A stretch of DNA of 43,259 nt from Candidatus Heimdallarchaeota archaeon (GTDB taxonomy: Archaea > Asgardarchaeota > Heimdallarchaeia > JABLTI01): NCBI GenBank assembly GCA_019058165.1, contig JAHLVZ010000013.1, positions 1 to 43,259 on the forward strand, written 5' to 3'. The position numbers were made by a program, and so were the translations under genes. Of the stretch, positions 24,884-34,246 are shown piece by piece. Numbering within the stretch: the stretch's first letter is position 1; every line of letters starts with the position of its first letter. The notes beneath the pieces were generated by a model, which ran no database searches, was not told where the DNA came from, and worked only from the letters and a program-made list of their open reading frames with translations.

Positions 24884-25954
24884 TCAAGAATTATTTGGTT
24901 CACAAGAAATAATCCCAGGCCCACCTTCTGACCCTTCTACTTCAAATTCTGCATTTGTTATTTTTTTAGCAATTTCAATATTAGTCAATGTGTGCAAAGT
25001 GATCTTACAAGTTTCGATAATCGAAGGATAATCAGATATTGTCATCCAGATAATTAATTGATCAGCTAGATGATAATCGATTGGTTTTCCGTATTTAATT
25101 TGCTGAATTAAATTTCGTGCCGCAATGCTTCCTACCTCTTCAGCTGGTATTCCCTTTCTCCCTAATGAATCACCAGCAAGATATGTTTGATGATTTGTTT
25201 TAGTCCAAAGTGTTATTCCTGTCCCAGGTCCTGCATGAGGATCATATTTAGGTTTACACCATAAGGATTCTATCTCGCCAATTTTTAGTTTATGTTTCTT
25301 CAATTCCTCAGATGCTGATGTAATCATTCTATCAACAATATGCTCCGGTAGTTGAACAGCATGAGCAGCTCCATTGATTTTTTCAATTTCTAAAGGTTGT
25401 TCTAGTTTGTATTGAATTGGTTTCAATCGTATTTTTGGTTGAACGTCACATGATAATGTACCACTGCCTTTCGGATAATGACCTCTCCTCCCTAAACAAG
25501 TTATAACATCTACACCAATGTTTTTCAGTATTGGTAAGAAAACTGATCGGATGTAATCATAAGGAGGAGCCATTGGAACATCTGTTCCACCCTTCATCAG
25601 TAGTTTAACTTCTTCTGGTGCATGAACTGCAATCGGAAGAATTGCTTGGAGAAGTAATGACAAACTTCCAGCAGTTTTAACATCGATTTCAAATTCACCA
25701 CCGCGAATTACTCCAGGAAAGAATTTGATTGCTTGAGAACCTACACTAACTCCTTCAGTTTTTGCATTACAAAGATCCCCAATCGTTTTTACAGCAAAAG
25801 TATGTTGATTTCGTAGACCCGGTTTTGAACGTTTAGCCCGAATATTGTATATCTCAAGTGGTTTCTGAAACAAAGTAGCTAATGCAACGGCATTTCGAAC
25901 AATTGAACCTCCACCCTCAAGAATACTGCCATCAATTCTAATCGTCTTCGTCAA
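24884..25954 (-). CDS. rtcA: RNA 3'-terminal phosphate cyclase
   Basis: This 356-aa enzyme converts RNA 3'-phosphates to 2',3'-cyclic phosphates using ATP. Family marks are IRIDGSILEGGGSIVRNAVALA (N terminus), KRSKPGLRNQH, GGTDVPMAPPYDYI, PKGSG, and the catalytic-histidine block DYHLADQLIIWM near residue 297. The C terminus ends SEGGPGI. The start is a TTG at 25954 that overlaps the end of the upstream GTPase gene by 17 bases, so translation is probably coupled. Confidence 0.93.
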   Translation of the reverse strand: MTKTIRIDGSILEGGGSIVRNAVALATLFQKPLEIYNIRAKRSKPGLRNQHTFAVKTIGDLCNAKTEGVSVGSQAIKFFPGVIRGGEFEIDVKTAGSLSLLLQAILPIAVHAPEEVKLLMKGGTDVPMAPPYDYIRSVFLPILKNIGVDVITCLGRRGHYPKGSGTLSCDVQPKIRLKPIQYKLEQPLEIEKINGAAHAVQLPEHIVDRMITSASEELKKHKLKIGEIESLWCKPKYDPHAGPGTGITLWTKTNHQTYLAGDSLGRKGIPAEEVGSIAARNLIQQIKYGKPIDYHLADQLIIWMTISDYPSIIETCKITLHTLTNIEIAKKITNAEFEVEGSEGGPGIISCEPNNS

Positions 25955-27053
25955 AGAAAATCCACTCGATTTTGTCTTTAGATTTGGATTTTTCTATCTC
26001 TTCCTCAACCAGTTTCTTTTCTTCTCTAACATATAATTTCTTATCAGGGATTTTTTCAATAATTGTTAGAATAATCTTCTCAAGTTGATCGACATTTTTC
26101 TCAATTGTGGCTATTCTTTCTAATTTCCCTACGACTTGTTCAGCGTTTTGAAGTTGATCCTTAGAAAGGATGTCTTTCTTATTGATAAATGATTGAATTG
26201 GGATTTCTGAAAATTTTTCTTTTATTTCACTGAATAGATTCAATTGTTGATTCATTTTAAGAGGGGATTCATCTGTAGGATCAAACAAGAAGACAATGTA
26301 ATCAGCAAGGTGTTTTAAAGCTAAAATACTCCTCATCTCAATGTCATTTCTTTCATGTAAAGGTCTATCTAGAAGACCAGGAGTATCAAGTAGTTGGATA
26401 GAATCGAATTCGCGTTTACGATGACCATAAACTAATTCTTTTGTTGTAAAAGGATAGGCAGCAATTTCCGGATTTCCGGTGGAAATCAATTTCACAAAAC
26501 TTGACTTTCCGGCATTTGGGGCTCCAGCAAAAGCAATTGTTTTCTCATAAAGATTGAAATCTGGAACTTTAGACAGCTGTATTTTTGCTGTGATCAATTC
26601 ATCTAAAGGATCTTTTAATTTCTTAATAGTAGAACCAATTCGTCCAATAGCTTCTTTTCTCACAATCTTTGCTTCATCTGCTGTTTCGCTTTGACCTAGT
26701 TTCCTTGAAACTTCTCTTTCTATACTTTTGAGAGATTTCTTGGTGTTGTTTATCCTAGACAAAGAAGTCTTTAATTTTTCAGTTCCATAAAGTACTTCGA
26801 TTAGGTCTCTGTGAAAAGGATGTAAATCATTGATTAACGGGAAACTTGAAACAATTTTCTCTAATCGTTCCTCTAAATCAGGAAACAAATGCCTAAATTG
26901 ACGAAAATATAAGGTCTTATAGAATGAATAATCTGATCTCTTTTTCTTAAGTTTTCTCGGTAATTCAACTCTAATTTTTTTCAATTGGGAGAACACAATA
27001 TCAGCTAGTTTATCCGAAGTGGGAATATGTGGTATTCTCTTAAATTGACTCAA
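25938..27053 (-). CDS. NOG1-family GTPase
   Basis: This 371-aa protein has a long N-terminal helical region (PHIPTSDKLADIVFSQLKKI; FHRDLIEVLYG), typical of NOG1/Nog1p, then an OBG-HflX-type G domain: G1 GAPNAGKSS (177-185), G2 region YPFTTKELVYGH (200-211), G3 DTPGLLDRPLHERN (223-236), and G4 NKKD (about 291-294). Eukaryotic Nog1 acts in 60S maturation; archaeal versions are short, as here, and probably act in large-subunit assembly. TTG start with GGTGA eight bases upstream. It overlaps rtcA, forming a two-gene RNA/ribosome operon. Confidence 0.9.
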   Translation of the reverse strand: MSQFKRIPHIPTSDKLADIVFSQLKKIRVELPRKLKKKRSDYSFYKTLYFRQFRHLFPDLEERLEKIVSSFPLINDLHPFHRDLIEVLYGTEKLKTSLSRINNTKKSLKSIEREVSRKLGQSETADEAKIVRKEAIGRIGSTIKKLKDPLDELITAKIQLSKVPDFNLYEKTIAFAGAPNAGKSSFVKLISTGNPEIAAYPFTTKELVYGHRKREFDSIQLLDTPGLLDRPLHERNDIEMRSILALKHLADYIVFLFDPTDESPLKMNQQLNLFSEIKEKFSEIPIQSFINKKDILSKDQLQNAEQVVGKLERIATIEKNVDQLEKIILTIIEKIPDKKLYVREEKKLVEEEIEKSKSKDKIEWIFFDEDD

Positions 27054-27101
27054 AGCAAATTCACCTTTAATTTGTGTTAAAACGAAGGAAATTAGTTTTA
27101 C

Positions 27102-28025
27102 TTATTTCTTTTCAGAGCTTCTTGAGATATATTCTTGAAGTATTTCATCAAGGAGTCTTTTACCTTTAAGACCATATTTGGCTTCATCTTTGTGTTTTTG
27201 AACACCAGATAGGACTTGTTGAATGTGAACATTTTCAACTGGTTTAAAAACTATCTCTGCGGATGGAATAATCTTCTTAATTCCATCAGCTATTTCTTGA
27301 GCAGTGACCCAAAGTCCATCAACATTAACAATCTCGAAATCGAGATCCTTACTTCTCCATAAATTAATCAGAATTTGTACAGCATCATCAATGAAAACGA
27401 TTGGAATCTTTGTTTCAGGTAGAACATCCGCGACATAAGGTTTACCTTTTACTGCTTCTTCAACCATTTGCGTAGGATATTGAGTAATGCCTAGAAAAGG
27501 ATCTCTACCAGGACCAACGACAACAGGAAATCTGACGGCTCTAAAATTGATATCATATTTTTTGGAATAAATAGAACCCATAATTTCAGTGCATAATTTA
27601 AAGGAGCTATAGATTGTCCAAGGATCAAGAAGATCTTCTTCGGTAAATGGAGGTGTCCTATCAGGACCGAAAACAGTAGCTGAACTTGGATAAATTATCG
27701 TTTCTATATTGTACTTTCTAGCTGCATCCAAGACGTTTAATGTACCCTCAACATTAGTTTTGAAAGCTTTAAATGGCTCCTCCTCTGTTAATGGAGGTAA
27801 GATAGCAGCTAAATGAAATATCGTAGTAAATTTATACTTCTCACAGATCGCATCTAGAGCCTTACCTTTGGAAACATCTCCTTTCTCCAGGATTATTCCT
27901 TCAGCTTTATCCTTCACTTTATTCACATTAATATCAAAAATTACAACTTCTTTTTCAGCTTCAAGAAGTCTTTCTGCTAAGTTGAAACCAATAAACCCAG
28001 CGCCGCCTGTGATAAGAATTGCCAT
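27102..28025 (-). CDS. NAD-dependent epimerase/dehydratase, possibly short-chain L-threonine dehydrogenase
   Basis: This 307-aa extended SDR protein has the Rossmann motif ITGGAGFIGFNLAERLL (5-21), a GDVS acidic segment, HLAAILPP (about 71-78), NVEGTLNVLDAAR, PSSATVFGP, and the catalytic Y-x3-K in IYSSFKLCTEI. The HLAAILPP...E...AFKTNVEGT segment recalls UDP-galactose-epimerase-like threonine dehydrogenases, which also carry the sequence of FPVVVGPG seen here. Sugar-nucleotide epimerase is the alternative. It is 48 bases downstream of the nog1 start on the same strand, but nog1 lies after it in reading order, so a common transcript is possible. Confidence 0.78.
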   Translation of the reverse strand: MAILITGGAGFIGFNLAERLLEAEKEVVIFDINVNKVKDKAEGIILEKGDVSKGKALDAICEKYKFTTIFHLAAILPPLTEEEPFKAFKTNVEGTLNVLDAARKYNIETIIYPSSATVFGPDRTPPFTEEDLLDPWTIYSSFKLCTEIMGSIYSKKYDINFRAVRFPVVVGPGRDPFLGITQYPTQMVEEAVKGKPYVADVLPETKIPIVFIDDAVQILINLWRSKDLDFEIVNVDGLWVTAQEIADGIKKIIPSAEIVFKPVENVHIQQVLSGVQKHKDEAKYGLKGKRLLDEILQEYISRSSEKK

Positions 28026-28103
28026 AGCAAATAACCTTCAATTTCTGCTTTAATCAATAGACATGTTAAGCTACTTTTAAAGCTAACTTCTACAAATAGT
28101 AAT

Positions 28104-28925
28104 TTAACTCTTTTTAATGTCTTTCTTCAATAAAGGAGCATATAATTCAACACGACGATCCAGGAATGCGTGATTATTAGCTGTAACCATTTTATTTCTA
28201 GCTAAAGTTGGATCAATCGTAACAAACTTTACAACCTCTTCGACTTCTGATGCTTGGGCAAGGACAGCCATTTTAGGGCTAGTAATTTGACTTTGTCCGG
28301 TAAAGGTTAACTTTGTATTTAGTCGTATGTCCGAACCAACACGATTTGCAGTTATTGTGAAGATTCTGTTTTCAATTGAACGTGCCAACATAGTTTTTTG
28401 GGAAAAAGGTAACACAAGATTTGCCGGATGACAAATGATATCAGCACCATGTAAAGCTAATATACGAGCCATTTCAGGAAAATACCAATCAAAACAAACC
28501 ATAATGCCTATTTTAGCTGGACCTAAATCATATATCTTAAATGGACCAGTTCCAGCTTTGAAGAAATTCTTTTCGTTATTAAACAAGTGTATTTTTCGAT
28601 ACACATCAATAAATCCATCAGGACCAATAAGAACTGCTGAGTTATAAAAATCAGTTTCAGATACTTTTTCACAAATTCCTGCAACGATATATGTGTTTGT
28701 TTCCCTTGCAACATCGATCCAAGCTTTGGTTGAAGGACCAGTTGGGACTTTTTCACTCAATTTCTGCAATTCTTTTTTATCAGTGAAAAGATAACCAGAG
28801 GTACATAATTCGGGCAAAACAAGTAAATCCGCGTCGGCACCTTCTCTTATCAACTCAATTGAGCGTTCTAAATTTCTCTTTACATCACCAAAAACTGGAT
28901 TAAATTGGATGAAACCAACTTTCAT
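28104..28925 (-). CDS. carbon-nitrogen hydrolase (nitrilase superfamily amidase)
   Basis: This 273-aa enzyme carries the nitrilase triad in the standard context: Glu39 in LPELCTSGY, Lys111 in YRKIHLF and Cys144 in CFDWYFPE. A second structural Glu region is present as well. The family hydrolyses amides or nitriles (omega-amidase, carbamoylase and others); the substrate is unclear from sequence. I chose ATG at 28925 because AGGTGT lies seven bases upstream; a GTG at 28937 overlaps that signal. It lies 78 bases upstream of the SDR gene on the same strand. Confidence 0.9.
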   Translation of the reverse strand: MKVGFIQFNPVFGDVKRNLERSIELIREGADADLLVLPELCTSGYLFTDKKELQKLSEKVPTGPSTKAWIDVARETNTYIVAGICEKVSETDFYNSAVLIGPDGFIDVYRKIHLFNNEKNFFKAGTGPFKIYDLGPAKIGIMVCFDWYFPEMARILALHGADIICHPANLVLPFSQKTMLARSIENRIFTITANRVGSDIRLNTKLTFTGQSQITSPKMAVLAQASEVEEVVKFVTIDPTLARNKMVTANNHAFLDRRVELYAPLLKKDIKKS

Positions 28926-29067
28926 AATACAACACACCTGGAAAATATTGCAGAAAAATCTTCTAAAGATAATTCATTAAGAGATAATCGAAACTAATTC
29001 AATTAAAGTTTTGCTAAAGAAAAGAGAAAGAAAAACTGGGAGAAACCCCAGTAAAAAATACAAAAAA

Positions 29068-30045
29068 CTATTCCGCTGCTACTTTTTTCTTCGTCAACGT
29101 TTCCTTAAGTCCAAAGATTAAGAGACCGCCAAAAACTACTGCAGCAACATAACCAGCAATTTCCCATTGAATACTAAATACATCAATGATAAAGATAACG
29201 GCTAGAGCGATAAGAGCTAAACCAATGATAACTGACATCATTCCCCAGAACCGATGTGTTCTTGAGATTGGATATTCAGCTCTTAGAACTTTTCCACGTG
29301 CTGCATCAACTAAAGCTTCACCTTCCCAATTACCATAGTTATACTTCACTCGGTAGAAGGGGACATGAAGATAAGAGACTTCCTTCATATCGATATCTTG
29401 TTTTATACCATCTAATTTAGAAATTTCTCGAAATATTAGTTGATTGTGACGATTTTTAACTTGTGCTTCAGCGATAGCATATGCCTCATTGTAGCCAATT
29501 TCAGTGTCATAGATTTGACCGCCTTCTTTGTTCACTGAATTAATATCAAACGCTTCTTTAGATCCAACAGGAATTTTTTCGTCACGTATTTCTCTATGTT
29601 GTTCTTTATAACCAAAGATCAAACAAGTTTGATCTAGATCGATAGAACCACGTTCTGGTCTTGTTAGGATGTTTATGTTTCTACTCCAATGGGAACCCTG
29701 ATTGGGGCTGACATACTTGCCAATGCCTTGATAATCAGTGTGTCCATGGAATTTGAACATCCAGAATGGCATCATTCTTAATTCGAAATCTTTGAAAACA
29801 GCTTTATCAGCAAAATCACTTGGTACGCCAACAAATTTTGAAAGATATTGGGGTACTAATTCGGTTAGTTCTGAACCGCTAAAGAAAACATTTAGCATGT
29901 GATGATTTTGAAATGTTTTGCCGGTTTGTAATTCATTTGGTGTACCACAGAATTCACATGTTACAACGGAAGCAAAGGGTGGAATATTATTTTCTGCTTG
30001 ACAATATCCACAAGTTATCTTTTTTGATTGTCGTTCTACTGTCAT
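29068..30045 (-). CDS. zinc-ribbon membrane protein B (two C-terminal TM helices)
   Basis: This 325-aa protein starts with a zinc ribbon (CGYCQAENN ... CEFCGTPNE, about residues 12-40). A long alpha/beta central domain (about 45-250) follows, and then two transmembrane helices (about 267-290 and 295-314; MMSVIIGLALIALAVIFII). The bulk is therefore cytoplasmic with a membrane anchor at the C terminus. It shares its layout and several motifs (FWMFKFHG... and LVAR/ELVPQYLSKF; 'R.L.YHWGSG' versus 'VDAARGKVLRAEYPI') with the adjacent upstream gene and looks like a paralogue. The two genes are separated by seven bases. No function is recognised. Confidence 0.7.
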   Translation of the reverse strand: MTVERQSKKITCGYCQAENNIPPFASVVTCEFCGTPNELQTGKTFQNHHMLNVFFSGSELTELVPQYLSKFVGVPSDFADKAVFKDFELRMMPFWMFKFHGHTDYQGIGKYVSPNQGSHWSRNINILTRPERGSIDLDQTCLIFGYKEQHREIRDEKIPVGSKEAFDINSVNKEGGQIYDTEIGYNEAYAIAEAQVKNRHNQLIFREISKLDGIKQDIDMKEVSYLHVPFYRVKYNYGNWEGEALVDAARGKVLRAEYPISRTHRFWGMMSVIIGLALIALAVIFIIDVFSIQWEIAGYVAAVVFGGLLIFGLKETLTKKKVAAE

Positions 30046-30052
30046 TTCTTAA

Positions 30053-31240
30053 TCATCTCCCATCCATTCGGTGTCCACATTTTTCACAGAAAGTTTGATT
30101 CTGTTCTAAAGGATCACCGCATTTTGGACAAAATCTTGCAACAGGTTGACTGCCAGCTGGTTGTTGAGGTTGTTGTTTTGGTATTGCTGCTCTAGCAGCA
30201 GGTGCTAATCGTTCGAAAGCGAATAGACTCAAACCACTTCCACTTGAATGGATTTTATGTGGCTTGTACACTCTAACCAGCAGTATTATACCAACAATTA
30301 CTCCAGCCAAAGCAACTACACCTAAAGCGATTAACCACCAAATAGCATTTTCACTTCCTATAAGTTCAAAAGCAATATATTGGCTGTAACCTATTTGGGT
30401 CAGAATTGGTGCTAATATGAAACCTAAGAGAGCAAAGAACATCATGAGTCCTCTGTTTTTAATAGGTTGTTCCTCGCGTAATAATTGCCCACTACCCCAA
30501 TGGTATGCTGCACGATACAATCTTCCTTGAATTCTTCGTCGTATAAGTAGCAATGGTTCATGTACCAAAGTTGGTTTAACCAATGGTTTAAAGTTAACTT
30601 TAGTATCAAACACTTCATGCATTTGAGATTTGGCATGTGAATAAGCAGCTTCATATACAACTTCACCTGCTTTTTTCGAAGCTTCATCTTGTCCCCACTC
30701 AGGACTTAATGCAACAAGAGATTGATCTTTACTAGCTAACCCTTTGATAAACTCTGGACTAAATTGAACTGGTTCTCCACCAATGGTTCTTGCCACTAAG
30801 GAGGTTAATTCACCAGCTCCAAACATTGTTACTTCTTGTCTAGCTAAAAATCGAACATTGTGACTGCCTTGGTGTTGTACTCGCCAAGGACGATATTCAA
30901 CGATTGTTTTTGATTCAGTGTAAGTCTTGCCACCACGTCTAACAGTTTTGGTTTCAGTTCGCTCTCTTCTTTGATATCCTAAAGCATCAACAGTTACGTC
31001 TGCTTTTACCTCGAAGAAAGGTACGAGAATTAATTCCATACTACGAACTTGACCAGGTCCTTCTGGTGGTGTCATTGGTAATGGTTTTATTATCGCGTGA
31101 GGAGAAATATGACTTTCAGCAACAATTTCACCGCAAAAGTTGCAAATCACTATAAGGGATTCTGCTGAAGGTCTCATCGGTGCTCCACATGTTGGGCACC
31201 TCAAGGTTTTTACTATTGTAGAATCTCCTTGATCACTCAA
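30053..31240 (-). CDS. zinc-ribbon membrane protein A (zinc ribbons at both ends)
   Basis: This 395-aa protein has an N-terminal zinc ribbon (CPTCGAP ... CNFCGEI, about 14-38), a central alpha/beta domain (about 60-240), two transmembrane helices (about 252-275 and 288-313), a Pro/Gln-rich linker and a second C-terminal double-cysteine ribbon (CPKCGDP ... CEKCGHRM). The central domain resembles that of the following gene (QLLREEQPIKNRG versus KVLRAEYPISRTH before the helices), so the pair arose by duplication. I know of no named family. Seven bases separate the two genes: an operon. The two zinc ribbons suggest a protein- or nucleic-acid-binding membrane complex. Confidence 0.7.
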   Translation of the reverse strand: MSDQGDSTIVKTLRCPTCGAPMRPSAESLIVICNFCGEIVAESHISPHAIIKPLPMTPPEGPGQVRSMELILVPFFEVKADVTVDALGYQRRERTETKTVRRGGKTYTESKTIVEYRPWRVQHQGSHNVRFLARQEVTMFGAGELTSLVARTIGGEPVQFSPEFIKGLASKDQSLVALSPEWGQDEASKKAGEVVYEAAYSHAKSQMHEVFDTKVNFKPLVKPTLVHEPLLLIRRRIQGRLYRAAYHWGSGQLLREEQPIKNRGLMMFFALLGFILAPILTQIGYSQYIAFELIGSENAIWWLIALGVVALAGVIVGIILLVRVYKPHKIHSSGSGLSLFAFERLAPAARAAIPKQQPQQPAGSQPVARFCPKCGDPLEQNQTFCEKCGHRMDGR

Positions 31241-31280
31241 TTACCTTCACGCCTAATTTTAATTTATTTTTTTTTTTTCT

Positions 31281-31301
31281 GAAAGGGTTTGTAACCCTTT
31301 C
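31281..31301. repeat. perfect 9-bp inverted repeat between copA and the zinc-ribbon operon
   Basis: GAAAGGGTT-TGT-AACCCTTTC is a perfect hairpin next to a long T-tract on the plus strand (31268-31278). It lies 72 bases past the copA stop and 41 bases before the zinc-ribbon A start. On the minus-strand transcript the stem is followed by A-rich, not U-rich sequence, so a simple terminator is unlikely; an operator or leader structure fits better. Confidence 0.4.
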
Positions 31302-31372
31302 CGATACAGAACTCTAATCGATATAACTAAATTAAGATTACTGTTCTGGACTAAAGAAGAAAAAAAAGGAAA

Positions 31373-33859
31373 TTATGAGTTATTTGGATTGATTTTTGGT
31401 TTGAATCGCTTTAATCGCAAGGAATTGGTAACTACGAATACAGAACTAAAAGCCATTGCAGCTGCTGCAATCATTGGAACGAGTAACCCAATTGCAGCGA
31501 TAGGAATCGCTATGATGTTGAAGAAAAATGCCCATAAGAGATTTTGTTTTATAATTTTTAATGTTTCACCACTAAGTTCTATTGCATCTACAACTTGTGT
31601 TAAGTCACTTCTCATTAATGTTACATTTGCAGTTTCTATAGACACGTCAGTTCCTGAAGCAACAGCAAAACCAATTTCAGCTTGAGCTAAGGCAGGAGCA
31701 TCATTGATCCCGTCACCAACCATTCCTACTTTTCGATTTTCTTGCTGAATTTCTCTGACTAATTTTGCTTTATCTTCCGGTAAAACTTCAGCATACACTC
31801 TCTCTATTCCTGCTTGTTTTGCAATGGCATCTGCAGTTCTTTTGTTGTCCCCAGTCACCATAATAACTTCTTTTCCTAAAGATTTCAAAATCTTCACTGC
31901 TTCTATTGAGGAATCTTTAATGACATCAGCTACTGCAATTAATCCAAGAATTTCATTGTTTTTAGCTAGTATCATCACAGTTTTTCCGTCTTCTTGTAAG
32001 GAACTCATTTTCTCATCTAGATTATCAACTAGACTTATTTTTTGAGTTTCAATAAGTGACTTATTGCCAAGAATAACTTTCGCATCTTTAACAGTGGCAA
32101 TAATTCCTTTCCCAGGAATAGCGTTAAACTCATCAGGATCATCTAGCGAGATATTTCTCATCGAGGCGGCTCTAACAATTGATTCACCTAATGAATGCTC
32201 TGAGCCCTTTTCTGCACTTCCTGAGAAATACAACATATTTTCCTCAGACAATTCTGAGTTTAGTGGAATTATATCAGTGACTTCTGGAACGCCTTTTGTT
32301 AATGTTCCAGTTTTATCAAATAGAATGGTATCAATATCTAGGGTTTTCTCAAGCGATTCTGCATTTTTGAATAGAATGCCTAGCTCTGCTCCTTTCCCTG
32401 ATCCCACCATAATCCCAGTAGGTGTAGCTAAACCTAAAGCACAAGGACATGCAATAACAAGGACAGCTACGGTATTTAGAATTGCATGAGTATACCATTC
32501 TTGTGTTATAAGAATCGCTCTTATTGGTGTAAATCCAAAAGCACCTCCAAGAATCAACCATATTGTCAAAGTGGCAATTGCTAAGATTATGACTATTGGA
32601 ACAAAATAAGCAGAAACTCTATCAGCTAATCTTTGAACAGGAGCTTTACTACCTTGAGCATCTTCAACTGATTTGATTATTTGAGAAAGAACAGTGTCAG
32701 ATCCCACTTTTTCAGCTCTAAATTTAATGAAGCCGTTTTTATTGATAGTAGCACCAATGACTAAATCACCCTTTTTCTTATCAACAAGTAAACTTTCTCC
32801 TGTCAGCATGGATTCATCAATAGCAGTAATACCTTCTAATATAGTGCCATCAACTGGAATTTTCTCACCAGGTCGAACAATAACAATATCACCAACAATA
32901 ACATCACTAATAGGAATATCAAGTTCCACTTCATCCCTGATTACACGAGCAGTTTTTGGCTGCAATCCAAGTAGATTAGCTATTGAATCAGATGTTCTAC
33001 CTTTTGCAATTGCTTCTAGATATTTGCCAACCACCAAAGCTGTGAGGATAAATGCTGCGGATTCAAAGTAAAGTGGTCCTCCTATAATTAAAGAAACAAC
33101 ACTGTAAATGTAAGCAGCACTACTACCTAATGAGACTAGGACATCCATATTTGTTGTAAAATGAGTTATTGCTTTGAAAGCACTTTTGAAGAAAGGCCAT
33201 CCAACATAAAGATATACCAAGGTGGCTAAAACTAGCATAGTATATTTTATCGCTGTTAATTGCATGAAACCATCTATACCCATATCGATGAACATGAACA
33301 CCATTAGTGGGGTTGTGAAAATCGCACCGAAAATCAATCGATTCCTATAATGAAAACGTTCTTCACGCTCTATTCTTCTTCTTTGACTAAGAGCATCTTC
33401 TTCTATAGATTTCTCAACATCATAACCTACATCCTTAATTGCCTTTTCTAAAATTGAAACATTAACTAAACTAGGATTGAATTCAACGGTTGCTTTTCTG
33501 GTAGCTAAATTAGCAGTTGCGGAAATAACTCCATCCACTTTCTTCAAGGCGTTCTCAACACTCATAGTACATGATGCACAAGTCATACCTAAGACAACTA
33601 ACTCTACTTTCTCTAATCTGACATCATACCCGACGCTTTCAATTGCATCAACTAAATCTGATTCATTAACTAGTGTTGGATCAAAAGTAACAACAGCTTC
33701 GTTTGTAGCAAGACTAACAACAGCATTCTCAACACCATCTCTTTTGTTTAAGCTTCTTTCAATGGTAGCACTGCATGCTGCACAAGTCATACCACTGACG
33801 CCAATTTTTATTTTTTTCTTAGTTGATTCGGTTTCTGATTCAGCCGTTGTTCTCACCAA
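31373..33859 (-). CDS. copA: copper-exporting P1B-type ATPase
   Basis: This 828-aa P-type ATPase exports Cu+ from the cytoplasm. It has two N-terminal heavy-metal-associated domains ([14 protein letters not shown], about 23-36; [14 protein letters not shown], about 88-101), eight predicted membrane helices, the actuator TGES loop ([10 protein letters not shown]), the CPC metal-site helix ([15 protein letters not shown]), the phosphorylation motif DKTGTLTKG and [16 protein letters not shown] in the hinge. The CPC with N-x6-Y/N and M-x2-S type C-terminal helices mark Cu+ specificity. Start is TTG 33859 or GTG 33856. It is 13 bases downstream of copZ in one operon. Confidence 0.95.
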   Translation of the reverse strand: MVRTTAESETESTKKKIKIGVSGMTCAACSATIERSLNKRDGVENAVVSLATNEAVVTFDPTLVNESDLVDAIESVGYDVRLEKVELVVLGMTCASCTMSVENALKKVDGVISATANLATRKATVEFNPSLVNVSILEKAIKDVGYDVEKSIEEDALSQRRRIEREERFHYRNRLIFGAIFTTPLMVFMFIDMGIDGFMQLTAIKYTMLVLATLVYLYVGWPFFKSAFKAITHFTTNMDVLVSLGSSAAYIYSVVSLIIGGPLYFESAAFILTALVVGKYLEAIAKGRTSDSIANLLGLQPKTARVIRDEVELDIPISDVIVGDIVIVRPGEKIPVDGTILEGITAIDESMLTGESLLVDKKKGDLVIGATINKNGFIKFRAEKVGSDTVLSQIIKSVEDAQGSKAPVQRLADRVSAYFVPIVIILAIATLTIWLILGGAFGFTPIRAILITQEWYTHAILNTVAVLVIACPCALGLATPTGIMVGSGKGAELGILFKNAESLEKTLDIDTILFDKTGTLTKGVPEVTDIIPLNSELSEENMLYFSGSAEKGSEHSLGESIVRAASMRNISLDDPDEFNAIPGKGIIATVKDAKVILGNKSLIETQKISLVDNLDEKMSSLQEDGKTVMILAKNNEILGLIAVADVIKDSSIEAVKILKSLGKEVIMVTGDNKRTADAIAKQAGIERVYAEVLPEDKAKLVREIQQENRKVGMVGDGINDAPALAQAEIGFAVASGTDVSIETANVTLMRSDLTQVVDAIELSGETLKIIKQNLLWAFFFNIIAIPIAAIGLLVPMIAAAAMAFSSVFVVTNSLRLKRFKPKINPNNS

Positions 33860-33872
33860 AATGAACTTTCTC

Positions 33873-34097
33873 TTATGATTCTCCCTCTACCTTATAGCCA
33901 AGATCTTCTATAGTTTCAATTATTTTTTCTTTTTCAATTGCTTTCTCATTATATGCTACATCTGCAATGCCTTTTTGGAAATCAGCCTCGGCATGCTCAA
34001 TGCCCTCTAATCGGCTAAGAGCTTTACCAATAGATGCTGAACAACCATTGCAGTGCATACCACTTACCTTAAAGGTTACTTTCTTATTTTTACCCAT
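33873..34097 (-). CDS. copZ: copper chaperone (single HMA domain)
   Basis: This 74-aa HMA-domain protein has the Cu-binding motif [15 protein letters not shown] (about 13-27; CxxC) and the LGYKVEGES end typical of this fold. It is expected to carry Cu+ to the HMA domains of CopA, its 13-base downstream neighbour. ATG start with AAGGTGA eight bases upstream. An 18-bp perfect palindrome sits 15 bases before the ATG, overlapping the likely promoter/transcription start, so the operon is probably under metal control. Confidence 0.92.
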   Translation of the reverse strand: MGKNKKVTFKVSGMHCNGCSASIGKALSRLEGIEHAEADFQKGIADVAYNEKAIEKEKIIETIEDLGYKVEGES

Positions 34098-34112
34098 GAT
34101 ATATTCACCTTC

Positions 34113-34130
34113 ATTTCCATATATGGAAAT
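34113..34130. promoter_or_regulatory. 18-bp perfect palindrome upstream of copZ-copA (putative operator)
   Basis: ATTTCCATATATGGAAAT is a perfect dyad directly upstream of the copZ ribosome-binding site. A TATA-like TTCTTAAAAG on the minus strand, about 25 bases further upstream, would place transcription start inside or next to the palindrome, the position of a repressor operator. No regulator gene is adjacent. Confidence 0.6.
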
Positions 34131-34246
34131 TTAGTTCTAATTAAACAAGTCTTTTAAGAATTAATAAGTTCATCATTCATAAATTAATGAAAATTAGTCT
34201 CAGAATATTATTAACTTGCGTTTTTTCCTCTGAATATTAATTTCTT

